A stretch of DNA of 64,000 nucleotides from Enoplosus armatus (taxonomy: Eukaryota > Chordata > Actinopteri > Centrarchiformes > Enoplosidae), in the NCBI RefSeq assembly GCF_043641665.1, contig NC_092186.1, positions 1,530,001 to 1,594,000 of the forward strand. The letters are read 5' to 3'. Below are positions 11,201-24,861 of this stretch, one piece after another; positions within the stretch are counted from its first letter, which is position 1, and each line of letters begins with the position of its first letter. The notes below the pieces were generated by a model, which made no database searches, was not told where the DNA came from, and saw only the letters and a program-made list of their open reading frames with translations. The position numbers and the translations under genes were made by a program.

Positions 11201-14200
11201 CTGTTAGTAATATAATTCTGGTGGAGAAACAGTAATTCCCATCATCGTATTTTAATTTGACAGTCGCATATATAATAAATATGCTTCAGAATATCAGAAA
11301 CCCACTCGTTTGTCTGTAATTGTAGAAAGAAAACGTGTCCTCAGTGGAAGCTGCAGCCCTGAAATTTAAATTCATATGAGACCAAATCCAAGAAGTAACG
11401 TAACATAAAGTTACGTGGTTGTAGAAAATGAATATGTCACTGATGATGCTAATAAGAGCCAGAGCTGCTTCAGCCTTTAATCCCATCATCACCAGTTCGT
11501 TCAGTAAGTCTCGGCAGGATTTACCTCGCTGCAGCTGCATGTGAAATTTCACAGGCTCAGATTCCCCATAATCCTGCTCTGTTTAAATATCTTAAAGCTT
11601 TGTAAATCTGTCCCTCCTATTGGTCTGTTCATCAAGTCTTTTTCAGTGGCTTCACACTCTGGATTAAATCCCCATATCTGACTCCAGAGCGTCTCCGATT
11701 CACTCTGCACAGATGTGAGATCGTTGTCCTGAAGTTTAACCACAATCAGCGCCTTTAATAACACAGAACGATCACCATGTCAGTGAACTACAAGCTGTTG
11801 CACACACAGTTTAACCGGATGAGCAGCTCTCGTTGACATGTCGACAGTGTGACACTCGGTGGAATTGTTGCTGAACTGCACAAAGTAAACAGGAAGCTGA
11901 AGTTGAGGGAAATGTAAAAGAAGTCCTCGTAATGGTATAAATCTGTGTCTTGCAGAAGTGAGCTCAGAGGATGAAGACGAGGCTGATGATGATTTGAACA
12001 GCGAGTACGCTGAGAGCGTCGATGAAGAGGAGTCCAAGCTGAGGAGGCTCCAGCCTGTGGCCAACACCGAGGTATGGATACGCTTGAACCCTCATAAAGC
12101 TCATACTGCTTGAATTCCCGTCATCATTACAAACCCGTGTTCTGCAGCTTATTTTACTTATTTAGTTACTATTGCATCCAACAGGGGTGAACGAGGAATC
12201 TAGCAGTAGAGTTTTATTGTTTCTAATAAGAGAGCTTTGTAGTTTATGTCAGTTTCATTTCTGTGATTTTATATTGTGACTGTTGTGTGTGTGGTAGGCT
12301 TTACTGTACTTTCATTCTGCAAATTCTGTATTTGGGGAGCTGCATCCTTTGGAGGCTGGCCCCTTTTAAGAGTCTGGTTCTCATAACTAAGTATATGCAT
12401 TCATTGAATAAAGTGTATATAAAGTGGAGCTTAATCTTGCTCCTCAGGGGCTCATAACTAATAATAACTAATAATTCACAAACGATTCTGTCTGTCTGTC
12501 TGAACAGGGCTCTGGAGGTACAGGAAAGGCTCCATCCCAGGATCTGTTGTTTGAAGGTCAGGGACTGATGGAGGTCAAACAGCTGGTGGAGCAGAAGAGG
12601 GCGGTGGAGAGAGAGCTGGGAGAGCTGAAGGCTCAACTGGAGAAGGCCGGCTTCTCCTCTCTCTCACAGATGAGGTAAGACAATTAGTTCAGGGATAAAG
12701 CTGCTCATATTTCATGTTTTTCCTATTGAAAACTAATCCAAGGGACCAAAACCAGCAGGGAATGTATCGACCAGCAGGTGTGATATACCTTCCTCCTCTG
12801 TGCCACAGAGCTCCACTGTTGTCTATTAGAAACACATCAGTGAGCCACACTGTTGCCCTGGGTGACCTGTTCCTTCAGCACCATGAACACATTAATATAC
12901 ACATTAACATACAGCGTCCTGCTAACCTCGTGGCCACTAGAGGGCAGTATGTTGTTTGTAACCGTCTCCCTCCGTCTGTTTAAAGGAAAGCTCTGTTCAG
13001 CCTGCAAGCAGATAACCAAGACTTAAAGCACCAGCTGACTGAAGGGCCCGGCAGTAAACCGAGTGACGAGCAGAAGGTGTTTGACGGCAGAGAGGAGGAG
13101 GACGAGGAGGAGGAGTTGGATGTGACCATAGAAGGGGAGGAGGAGGATGAAGAGGAGGAGGAAAGCTCTGAGCTGTGGGACGCCTGGGATGGCGAGCTGT
13201 CTCTGTCACAGACCAACATCCAGACCAGTGAGGAGCCGAGGAAGACCAGAGCCAGCAGACCTGAGTCACTGCAGCTGCTCACCAGCTCCTCACAGGTAGG
13301 GGGGTCCTGACTCCACCAGACCAGAACTGTCCCTGAAAATAAAGACATCCTAAAAGTGTTTTCCTTATTTCTCTTCCTGTTTGTCGTCCAGGACGGCCCG
13401 GACAGCGAGCCGCCGGCCGGTCAGCAGCGGGACGCCGTGTCCTCCGTGATGAGCGAGAAGACAGTTCGTCTGCAGCAGAAGAGCAAAGAGCTGCGAGAGA
13501 GACTGATGGTGTCTGAAGCCACAGTGATGGCTCAGGTGGAGCAGCTCAAAGACTACAGGGAGCTGCTCAGTGAGTGCACAGACGGATGACCTTAAACTGG
13601 CTGAAACAGATGAGAGAAAAGATGGACTCCAGTGATGTCAACTGCAAACACACTGGAGTAAAGCTGCTTCTTCTTCTTCTTCTTCTTCTGCAGCAGAAAC
13701 AGCAGGACAGCAGGACAGTAAGCGGATGCAGGTGCACCTGCAGGACCTGGGCTACGAGACCTGCGGCCGCAGTGAGAACGAGGCAGAGCGGGAGGACACC
13801 AGCAGCCCAGGTACGTCTGACCGTCTGCAGAAGGACCAGAACGTAAAGGAGACTGAACGTTGGGTTCATAGTGCTGCTGGTCAGTTGTAGTAGCATGACA
13901 GAACCACTAGAGGGCAGCAGAAGACAGACCTGACAGTACACATTTATCTGTAAACATCAAACCGAAAACACACCCTTTCAAATACTATATAATATACATA
14001 CTGCAATATTTTATGTATTCTTATTCACTGTTTAATCTTTTATGACGATATGTGTGTAATAGTTTGTAGGTTAGTTAACATAAGTGCCAAATACAAATAC
14101 AGCCATTCTTCTCATCATATTATTAATGACACATTATTAAACATTATTATTGCTCTGTTATTATATTTAGCAGCAGTCATACAGGTGTATAAGAACACAG

Positions 14201-16696
14201 CAGACTCTCACAGTTCAACAGCACCACAAAGTTCAGCCTTGAAAATGGCCTTGAACTCATCTTAAAACAGTAAATATTGTAACCTTCATGCACAAGTCAA
14301 GATGCATTGATGGCTGTTGTATTAGACTGCATTAGTTTTAGTTCGTGGACTTAATATTACACTTAATGCTGCTTACAGGAAGTGAATTTCATCCTGATGA
14401 ATCTGGTGAATGTGTGTCCTGGTGTTCCCTGACAGAGTTTGATGACCTGGAGATGTGCACATCTCTGGACTGTGGTTCCCAGTGGTGGCCCGCCAGCAGC
14501 AGCAGCTCCACCTTCACCAAAACCACCACCCAGAGCTCCGGTTATGGAGACGAAACATCTCTCCAGCGCCTCGTCGAGGACCTTCGCTCCCAGCTGTCCC
14601 GCTCTCAGGGAGTGATCCGCGGTCTCCAGAGCCGGCTTCGCTCCCTCTCCACCTCCAGCGACTACGGACCCTCCACGCCCCGCAAGGTCAACTGGTCCTT
14701 CCAGGCCTCGCCTTCCCAGAGCGGGGCAGAGGACGACGAGGGCTGGCAGTCGTCCGACGGAGGTCCTCTGGCTTCGCCCCGTCATCCTCACTCAGACAAG
14801 GGCCTGCAGGAACTGGTGTCCCGCGTGGACGCACTGGAGGACCAGCTGAGGAAAGAAGGCAAAAAGTCTGTCAGCGAGGACGGAAAGTCTGCCACCTGGC
14901 CGGGGTGAGTGACAGGAAACTGCAAGTTCCTTTTTAAAAGTCTTTTTTATTTGGAAAGTTGTTACATAAATACATGAAATACAGCAAGAAATAAGTTCCT
15001 TGTTTTAATTTGAAATCAAGTAACAGCAAGATATTAAATGATCAAAATGATTATTATGAAAAACAAATTAATTTGAAGAAGAAAAAAGAAAAAGGAAATT
15101 ACCTTCAAGCAAACATATTTATAAGGACACGACAGGATTACATCATTAATGAAGTACCAGGGAATCTTTCATTGCTGCTTCCCTCCTGAGATTTGATTTT
15201 GAATGATTATATTTTATCTTTATTTTTTTCAGCTGCTCAGGGCGTGAAATGCACTTCCTGGAGATGTTTCACATTAAAAGCCGACCAGGAAAGGGAGGGA
15301 CTGAGCCCTTTTGCTGCTGGAAGGCTTTTGATATGAAACATCTGTAGAGGAAGTGTTGAGATTATTAAACATAATTAGTGAATGAAACCATTTAAAATGT
15401 CTGGTATACAAGAGAAAGTGTTTGACATGACATGTTGTTGTACTGACAATAAATAACGCTGTGGAAAAGGACATTATATAGAATTGATCAACATGTAAAC
15501 TTGAATATGCTGATAAAATAAGGAATAATGTTTCAAATAACGGCCCGTTTCTTTTTTAGGTAAATAAAGGCTCAGACCACTTTTGGAGATTTTGTAGTAT
15601 ACGTGATTTGTCATAAAGATCCTGCAGAACAAGAGAAGAAGAACGTTACAGGAGCCATCAGCCTCTCGCTGATACGGTCCGGTCTGTACAGTGATCCCTT
15701 AATCACTGCAGGCATTAAACATCCCATCAGCCTCCATCAGTATCAGTCCATGTTAATCAAGCGTAACCACAGATGTTTTTATGTAAACTCAGCTGACCTG
15801 ACAGTCAGAGGGATTAACTGACACGACGTTGGGAACACGCCGTCCCATTTGCCATGTGTGACCAAGTCGTTTAGAGGCCGATTCAGGTCCTGAAAATGAC
15901 TATTAATACACAAGTCATAGGAATCTCCTCTCACAGAGAGCGACCCCACATGGAGCCCTGAGCCCAGGGTTCAGAGACTAGGAGTGTGAATTTTTAATCC
16001 TAAAAATGCACATATTGAAGCCGAAAACACCAGGATTTACAAGTCAATCAATGCAATGTTGCATGTTGTCTTTGTAGGCTGGTTCATGGTGGGGAGCTGA
16101 TTTTAGATTAAGTTGCTGTAGTTATTAGTTGTGCTGGTGGCAGCTCATGGAGATCCAAACAAATAAACATGAACAAATAATAACTGTATTACTTCACAGA
16201 TTGTCAGGTTACTTTATGTAGCGCTCATTTCTGGTTTTCTCTCTTTGTAGTAAATTCGACACCCTGATCCAGACTCAGGCCAGAGAGCTGTCTCACCTCC
16301 GCCAGCGGCTGAGGGAGGGCCGGGGGGTGTGCAACATCCTCACCCAGCACCTGGGAGACACCACCAAGGCCTTCGAGGAGCTGCTGAGGGCCAACGACAT
16401 CGACTACTACATGGGCCAGAGCTTCAGGGACCAGCTGGCTCAGAGCAGCGCTCTGGCACAGAGAGTCAGCGCAAAGATCAGCGGACGTGAGTGGTTTTAT
16501 TAAATTCATCACGCACCGCAACACACAGACAGATGTGACAGCTGTTGAATATAAAAACAAATGTCATTTTACAACTTACAGACATCAAAACTCTTCTTTT
16601 CCAACAGGTGATCATCCTGAAGATCCAGATGAGAAGACAGAGCTGCTCGCCATCCGGTCAGAGCGCCTTTACTTATCTGTGTGTGTGTGTGTGTGT

Positions 16697-16733
<37 letters not shown>

Positions 16734-19700
16734 TGTGTCTGTGTGTGTGTGTAACAGCAGGCTGTTGTTGATGTTGGTCAGTGGAAAGTATTGGTTTGTT
16801 CCTCAGGGTTTCTCCTAATCAGATGCTCCCTCCATAATGAGCCATGATCTCACTGGATGATTGATGACAGAGCTAATTGGTGGTGGGGATGGGGGTAGTG
16901 GGGGGTGGGGGCTGGAGAGGCGACACGTCTCTCTGAATGTACTTGTTTAAAACCATCCCTACTTTACCAGCTCGTCATTCTGCTGTGATTCATCGACACA
17001 ACGTCTGGTTACAGTTCAGGACGCTAACGTTGGCATGCTAGCAAAGAGTTAGCTTGAAAAGAGCAGAATCCGATATCAGGGTTAGGGTCACTGTTTTAAA
17101 CTCACATCGACTAAACAATGGCTGCATTTTCAGTACGGATTAGAAAGAGACATTCAAACCATATATTTCTGTGCTTACTGTGAGAACATCTTTGTCTTTT
17201 GTCTTGTTCTTCTGCCACATACCTTCTTTGGTTTCTTTTTTCTTACACACCACGTCAAGTCTTATTTCCTGGACATCTCGTTGGGCCCCTCAGCAACTTG
17301 TTAAGTCAGGGAAGTTGCTCTGACATCACTGCATTACAAAAGCCCAAAGTCCTCTGATGTCACAGCACTGCAGGGCAGAGTCCCTCCACCCACCACCAAG
17401 CCCCAACCGTCCAAACCATAAAACTCACTCATGACCAGCGGGGCACAGCTGATATCCGAGCGAGGGCCTGAACTGTCCGGTCGATTGTTCGGCTAATTAG
17501 GCAAACGGCAAAAAGAGAACGAGAGAGAAGATGAGGGGACGAAAGAAGAGAAAAACAAAAGGACAGCACAAGTGAGATCAGGACAAACACAGTTACACAA
17601 GAGGAACAAAAAGTCCTGCTGTACCTTTCTATGTTTAATACAGAATGAAAGACATATTTAAAGCAGTAGCTCCAGAAATAATGTTATATAACCACTCATC
17701 AAATATTATTATTAATAAATCAAATTCTATCTATTCGGGATGTGTAAGGTGTTGCTCATAGTGATCATGTGGCTTTAAAAGTAGTCAAATCCAGGTGTGT
17801 CACCACATCTGGTCCACAAACAGCAGAGGTGGGGAGTCACTTACTGCTACTGAGCAAGTATTTTCTCTGCATGTGCCTCTCAGGATAATATATCATTAAA
17901 TGACTTTATGTAATGTTGGAGGGCGGCAGTAATCCACAAACCTCAGCAGGGACAGGCTCTTAGGCCGCGCTGATTAAAGCTTAATGTATATATATAAATA
18001 CGGCCCTGTCTCTCTCAGGCAGCAGCTTGTGTCCGTCTCCTCTGGATGAGTGATGAGCGTCCTGAATGTTCAGTCGCTTGTAACACGACAACTAATTCTG
18101 TTTCATAACTCTTTGATTTTCATACCTGAGTGAGATGACGGGATTCAAATGGCTGCATGAAAGGTGGAGAAAAAAAAAAATCACAATTCATAAACTTAAT
18201 AGTTGACAGATGATCAGCAGTTATTGTATGAAAGCGTGCATGATTTAAATAAGTAACTGAAACATGCAGAAACCACTGGAACGGTGGTCCTTTGAGCTCG
18301 ACCGCTGCTGTCGGGTAGAAAAGGGTGAGTGCTGGGTCAAACCCCAATAAACAAACAATGCTCTGTGGATAATTAGAGAACAGCCCCTCAGAGAGAGAGA
18401 GAGAGAGAGGCCTGCAGTAATCTAACATCATGTTGTTGCAGCACAGATGGTCGACCAGATGTGAAGCAGAATTATCGAGTGTGTTTTCTGCGACAGCCGT
18501 CTCATTTAGATTCCGAGTGTACATACAGTGTGTGGGGGCTGTAGCCTGTGCGTTAACCTATTCGTTATCTCAACCCACACTAAGACTGTGTGTGAACATG
18601 CAGACAGACAATCAAGTGGCGATAATGCATAAAGAAGATGTCCCAATGCAGAAGAATAACAACAACAAAGAACATTTTCATGGTGCTAATTTGCTTAGAA
18701 AGAAACATGATGATTACTTTTATTTATCAACATAATAAGGAACATTTTAATGCAAAATCTTCATTGCCAGCGTATTTCATTTGTTTTCCTACAACGTCTC
18801 TCATAACAACTAGTCCACACTGGCTTGAAGCCCGAAACAGGGTGCGTTTACGTTTCAATTATTTCACTAAAGACATGATCTTTTTCAAACGTTAACCAGT
18901 GTTTCAGCAGAGTAAGCCAGCGCAGGATGTAGGAGTTGAACCCTGGTCCCTGGTATCATGTCCTGCACTTTAATAAGCCCAAAGTCCACCATCAGGATGC
19001 CCTCCTGAACTGGAAGAAACGTGGCCAGTGAACAGAGTCCAGCAATTATATTGTTCCAATATATATTTGCCAAATCTATTTAGTTGTATTATGAATAATC
19101 AATATACGTCGTGTGGGTAAATGTATGTATTCGTGTCCATATACAGTGTGAGTGTGAGTGCACTGATGGCGTAATGCTGCTGAGGCTTTTGCTAGCTCCG
19201 CTGGGCTCAGGGCATGTTGACATCGCCTCTAATCAGGTTAAGTTATTAAGACCTCCACTGGGGAGGGAAATAGGTCAGGAGCAGCTAAACGCAGAGAGAG
19301 AGAGCGAGAGAGGGAGAGAGAGAGAGAGAGGGAGAGGGAGAGGGAGGGAAAACGTGAGGGGAAGCAGCAGAGGGATGTAGCTCGACAGAGACAGCATCAC
19401 TTCAGTGTATCAGGAGCAGCACATGGTGCTAAACATCCAGCTCCGCTCTGATCTGTATTATGTAAGAACCTGGATTTCTTTATTTGTGGATGGAGGATAA
19501 TGCAGCCTTGACTTGAACTCCTCTGCTATTCCACCTACTTACTTGACGTCGCTCTTGGGTTCCCTTCGAGCTGAAGCGGGAGGTGAAGTTTTCTGCCAAC
19601 GTGGGACACCACACTCCATCATCAGAGAGGAAGCTTGCGTGTTGTTGCGGGTGGACAGATGTGCTCTGAAAGCGAACAAACAAACAAGCAGAAGAAAGAG

Positions 19701-22700
19701 GAAGTGCTGCTTTGTGGATGATCATTCATTCAGCTTCTGTCTCTGATGGGCAGCGCAGCGTGAGCACACAAGCCCTCCAGATCCAGACATCCGTTTATAC
19801 GCACATCCCTCCCTCTTCGCGTTGCTCTTTCGTCGCTGCATCTCTCCCTCAGGGCTGCTGCTGGTGGTGGGATAGGCTGTGTTCACAGTGGGAATAACAG
19901 GCTTTCCTTTGAGGGAACCATTCAAGACTTCAATGCCAATAAGACTAATTTTAGGACCAGAGACGGGGAAAAGTAGAAAGAGAGAGGAGGGAGACCCATA
20001 GTGCAGCTGCAAGTTTCCTCAGGAAGTTGAGTCATCATAGAGCTAATTCTAATAATCATTTTTGTATTAAGCATTTAATTTTTTTTCCGTGCTGCACTTG
20101 AAATCTCAAAACTGTGCTTTTATTTGAGCTGCACTCAGGGTACGATTTACTTGATCTATGCTGGCGTCTGTTCCAGTTCCTGTCATCAAACCATCAGACT
20201 GATCGGCCTTGGTTGGATCTAAAACATTTGGACGTCATCCTGTTGTTACAGCTAATGCACAAATCCTTTAAATCTGCTGTGTGAATGGACATTTCACTGG
20301 CTTTAGTCTGCACGTTCCACCTGCTCGTCTTTGTATCCTTGGCAGTCGTAGCTACCTTAGAATCTGATTTGGGATCTCTTTGGGTGACCACCTGTGGTCC
20401 TAGCCCATACACCCCCAGGACCTGTGTGTAGGTGTGTGTGAGCCACCAAAATCCATCTCCCTGGGAAGCCTGAACCTAATCGGAGGATTTGCTCTGCTTT
20501 TCACCTGATCGGCCACTCGCTCAGTCATCCCTCCATCCCTTTATCCCTTGCTCACGCTCTGCCTGTCCACCGTACCTGCTGCCACACACAGTCTGGAGTC
20601 AGGACCTCGGAAGCTAAGCTAATGAGCCACGGTCGGTTACCTCTGGAGACACGGCTGGGAGTAAAAACTGCAACTGAGAAAGTTTTAACCGACCCAGGAA
20701 ACTGAGAGAGAGAGGAGAGAAAACAGGGGAGGGATGGTCGGTCAGTAGCCCAGGGCGAGGGCTGTCGGCCGGGGGAAGCAGAGGGGGCTGATGGCTCCTT
20801 TGTGGAAGGCCATGCTGTCGAAAAGCAACCCACTGTACAGAGACTCTCTGTTCTCCTTCTCTCTGTGGGAGTGGAAAGCTCAGGAGAGAGAACTGCTGCT
20901 GCTGAAGAAACTCACCGACAGGGAGAGGAGAGCGCTGCTCACACAACTGGACAAGTAAGACACAACAGACATGGATAACAGTAATAATAACTTCTTAAAA
21001 CATTACGATGTACTTCTTTACAATGGAAACAAGTTCAAAAGTGACAGTCAATGTGCAGACAGCACAGTACAACTTAAGCTGTTTCCCCTGCTTCCAGTCT
21101 TTATGCTAAGCTAGGCTAACCACATCCTGACTCGAGCTCCATACTTAACACGGCCTCTGCCCTCACTGCTATGAAGCAGGTTCAACACGCTTTCATCGCT
21201 ATCGTTGAATTTGTGCCGGTTGCTTTCAGTCAAAGCTTGTAAATGTATATATTTTATTTTTTAATATCTTTATTTGTACATACTTCTCATTTCTAAATGA
21301 TGCTACTTTTACTCTTGAATGGGAGCACCTGTAACTGTGTAATTTCCCCTCCGGGGATCAATAAAGTATTTCTGATTCTGATTCTGATTCTGAAGAAAAG
21401 AAGAAAGTACAGACTAGGTCAGTTACATTGCACCTCATGACAGGAAGAAACAAAAATCAAGATCAAGTCCCAGCAGGAAGTACAAGACGGTTGTTTAAGA
21501 GTAAAGCGAGTAAAATACAGGTTAGCCCAACAGTAGCTGTTACACAGTTACCTAAGATGTTGTATTAGCAACACATTAGCCTCAAACTGCTGATATAATG
21601 GCTAGCTTGGTTAGCACTAAACAAATGAGCAATCATAAAACAGCTGTGTCTAACTACAGATAATGTTCCAACATGGCCGCTTGGAGAATAGATAAAAGAT
21701 GGCAGTTGATGTTTGCTTGGTCACTGATCTGACAAAATGGCGGATGTAACAATGTCAGTTAAACTTCTGGAAGTGTCCCTGAAGCCGTCGCTGCGAGAGA
21801 CAGAGCATCCAGCTGCAACTAGCTGAGACATGAGACTGATGCCGATCGTCTCATTTCACTGTCAGTAAGAAAAAGGTTTACTTTGCTTTATTTTAAGTCT
21901 CTTCAAGGACTCGGAGAAAGATCCTGTCCTAGATGTAAATGTGAACATCAACAGATGGAAAACTACTGTCGACTGACTGGTGTTGAAGTGGTCTTGTGAA
22001 TGTGGGTCTGTAAATATGTGTGTGTGTGTGTGTGTGTGTCCCAGCCTGTCATTGATTTAGATAAATGACCTTCACCTCAGCATCTGTGTACCAACACGTC
22101 ACAGTTAATTCAATCAGCTGTAGGGGACTCGCTGCATACGCAGCTTGTGTCATTATCACTCTGTATCCGTCCTTCCTGTTTTTTCTCATTCAGGCGCGTC
22201 ACGTCACGTCAGTGTACATATGTTATTCCTGTGAGAGTGCGAGTCTGCAGTTTTACCTCTGTGATGTGATGCAGTGTCATGAATGCGTAAGTCACTAAGA
22301 GGCTTCCCTAAAGCATCACGATGCAGTCAGCAAAGCCTCTGTGGGACGGTTCAGATCAGCTGGCAGGTGACTCACACACCTGGTACACCGTCACTCGCTA
22401 CTGTTCGTCATCCTTTAAGTCACAAGGCAGCTAATGCAGCTGTTCTCAGGCTACCTCGGTGCAGTAAAGGTCGATTATTTGAAAAGAATAAATACCTGGA
22501 TTGAACAGTTGGATCATGTTGAACTGATTTACACCTGAATGTTGAATATGTAACAAAACCTGATCTGATAGGCCAGTGCAGGAACAAGTGGAGGCAGATG
22601 AGATGATGGTTTTATTTACACCAGCTGTTGCTTACAGTTCATATAACCTTTCAGTTTGATCATTAAATCATTCATGAATTATTAGAGCCGGTCTTTCTCT

Positions 22701-22792
22701 TTCCACGCCCAGAGTAGTGAAACCTAAAATAAACTGGTTTTGTGATGCACTAAATGAATATGGACTTGTGGAATAAAGTAAAAGGATCGACT

Positions 22793-22830
<38 letters not shown>

Positions 22831-24828
22831 CACATCTGAATTATATGTGTGTGTGTGTGTACAGGCTCAGTAAGGAGCTGCAGCAGAAGGACAAGGTCAT
22901 CGAGTCTCTGCGCACCAAACTAAACCAGCATCACCACCACCATCATCCTCATCGCTCTGACACGCCCTGCAGCGGCCATGCCCTCTCCGACACCACCGAC
23001 CAATCAGATCGCATCTCCTACGTGTCTGATGAGCACGGATCCACGAACGGGGACCTGGAGCTCTGCTCCGACGTGGACGCTGCCAGCGAGCTCGGTCAGA
23101 AGGAAACACAGACTTCTACCAGCCTCAGCACAGGTGAGAACATGACATCGAGTGGGGGGAGACATGTCCTAAACATGATGCTTTGAGTAGAGAAACGATC
23201 TGAGGTGAGACGCACACCTGTCCGCTCCCTCCATCATGTCCTTTGGTGACTGCAGACTCTTTTCATTTCCAGACTGCCACTCTCACAGCGGCTCCGTGTC
23301 ACGTCACCCGTCTGTCCCTCCATCCATCACCTCCTCCCACAGATCCCAGTCCTGCCTCAGCTGTCCCAGCATGCAATGCCCCAGCCCGCCACACAAACCC
23401 GTAGACATGCAGAGTCAGACAGGTAGGCTCAGGGGTGTGACTCAGGCCTTTATGTGAACTAGTTTGTCCCACCTTCACCTCAGACGTCCTGTTCCTCTTT
23501 TTCTTGCCTCTCTTTCATTCTTGTGCTTTGGATTCTTCTTCTCCTCCCAGCTCCAGCCTCAGGCTTCACCTCTACCCCCTTCCACCCTCTCCCCTCCTCC
23601 TCCTCCTCCTCCTCCACGACCCAGAGGGTACCTTTGCCCCTCCATCCCCACCCCACAACCCTGCGAACCCGTTACCAAGGCAACGGGGGAGTGGGTTTCT
23701 CCCTGGCTGAGGTGCATCAGGAGCTGCAGATGTTACAAAGGCAGCTGGGGGACAATGAGAGTGCGTGGCTCTCACTGTACATGCATGAGTTTGTGTGAAG
23801 AACTTACTGTAAACTAATTGTGTGTTTGCAGCTCAGTTATATACACCGGACCAAAAATCAACAGCACAAAATCAAGCCACCTGTTCAGAGGAGCTTTTTG
23901 ACCTCATCGGGAGGCGTCACGCATGCTCTCACAGCTCTCCGACACGCTTGATTGTACCTGATTGCAGCAAACATCAAGTGCATGAGTCTGAGACGGTGCA
24001 GTCTACAGGGAGGGAAATAAAGGGAGAGCTGACCAGCTTTAATAATCCACATCTCTTACTTTTCTTTTCCTCTTCCCTTTCCCTTTATCTCTAACACTCA
24101 CTTTCTTTCTCATTAAATAACTGTTCCTCGTTTGATGCTTAATGAACCCGGAGCACCCAGCTGGAGAAGGATTTGCTGTGATCTTTAAACACTAATGAGG
24201 GAGGGAGCTTTGAGAAACCTCAAACCAGACTAATTTCATTTGTCTGATTAAGTCGTTCCGAACGTCAAAAGAAATCCCTGCATCTCTCTTTCAGTCTTTT
24301 ACTCTCCTCTTTCTTTGTGTCTCACTAACACTCTCCAACTTTTTGAAATAGATGAGTGTCTCTCTCTATCCCTCTCAGGCTTTTATTATATATATATATA
24401 TGTATATATATATGTGTGTGTGTGTTTACTTACTTATTTACTTACCTACTAACTTGATGTTAAATTACCTTCTTCTTCAGGGTTTTCCACCCCCCAGTCC
24501 AAACCTCTTCAGGGGGGTTTCCCATTTGCCCACCAGCGGCTCGACTCCTCTGCCTTCCTGCCTCTCTCCTACCACGGATACCAGCCTTCTCCTTTCAGCA
24601 GTGCCACCAGCAGCGGCCTGGAGGCCAGCTCAGCGATGAAAGCTGGGGCCAGTCTGCTGGAGAGCAGTGCATTGTGGGATATTGCCTATGGTACCCGACC
24701 AGTGAGACTTGGAGCTGACCTGTCTTCAGGATCCTCAGGGTACCAGTCGGGCACCAGCAACACAGGTGAGATACACAGTTAAATCCTTAAATGTTTCACT
24801 GGAGTGTGGGTGTTCACTTTGGGGAAAG

Positions 24829-24861
<33 letters not shown>

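Larger units (their letters stand above)
16657..22864 (+). other. pde4dip intron 20 (largest, 6.2 kb)
   Basis: Holds a GT repeat at its start (16679-16752), an AG-rich tract (19292-19348), the candidate alternative first exon (20791-20954), a retrotransposon 3' tail (21325-21394) and AT/GT repeats before exon 21. Its size and the internal first exon suggest that it contains a second promoter. Confidence 0.65.

Noticed and set aside
14050..14265. 71-codon plus-strand frame in intron 17
   Set aside because: AT-rich, hydrophobic by composition, no acceptor or conserved pattern.
20552..20946. Minus-strand frames of 93 and 110 codons
   Set aside because: Antisense of the candidate alternative first exon; the plus strand has the splice-phase evidence.
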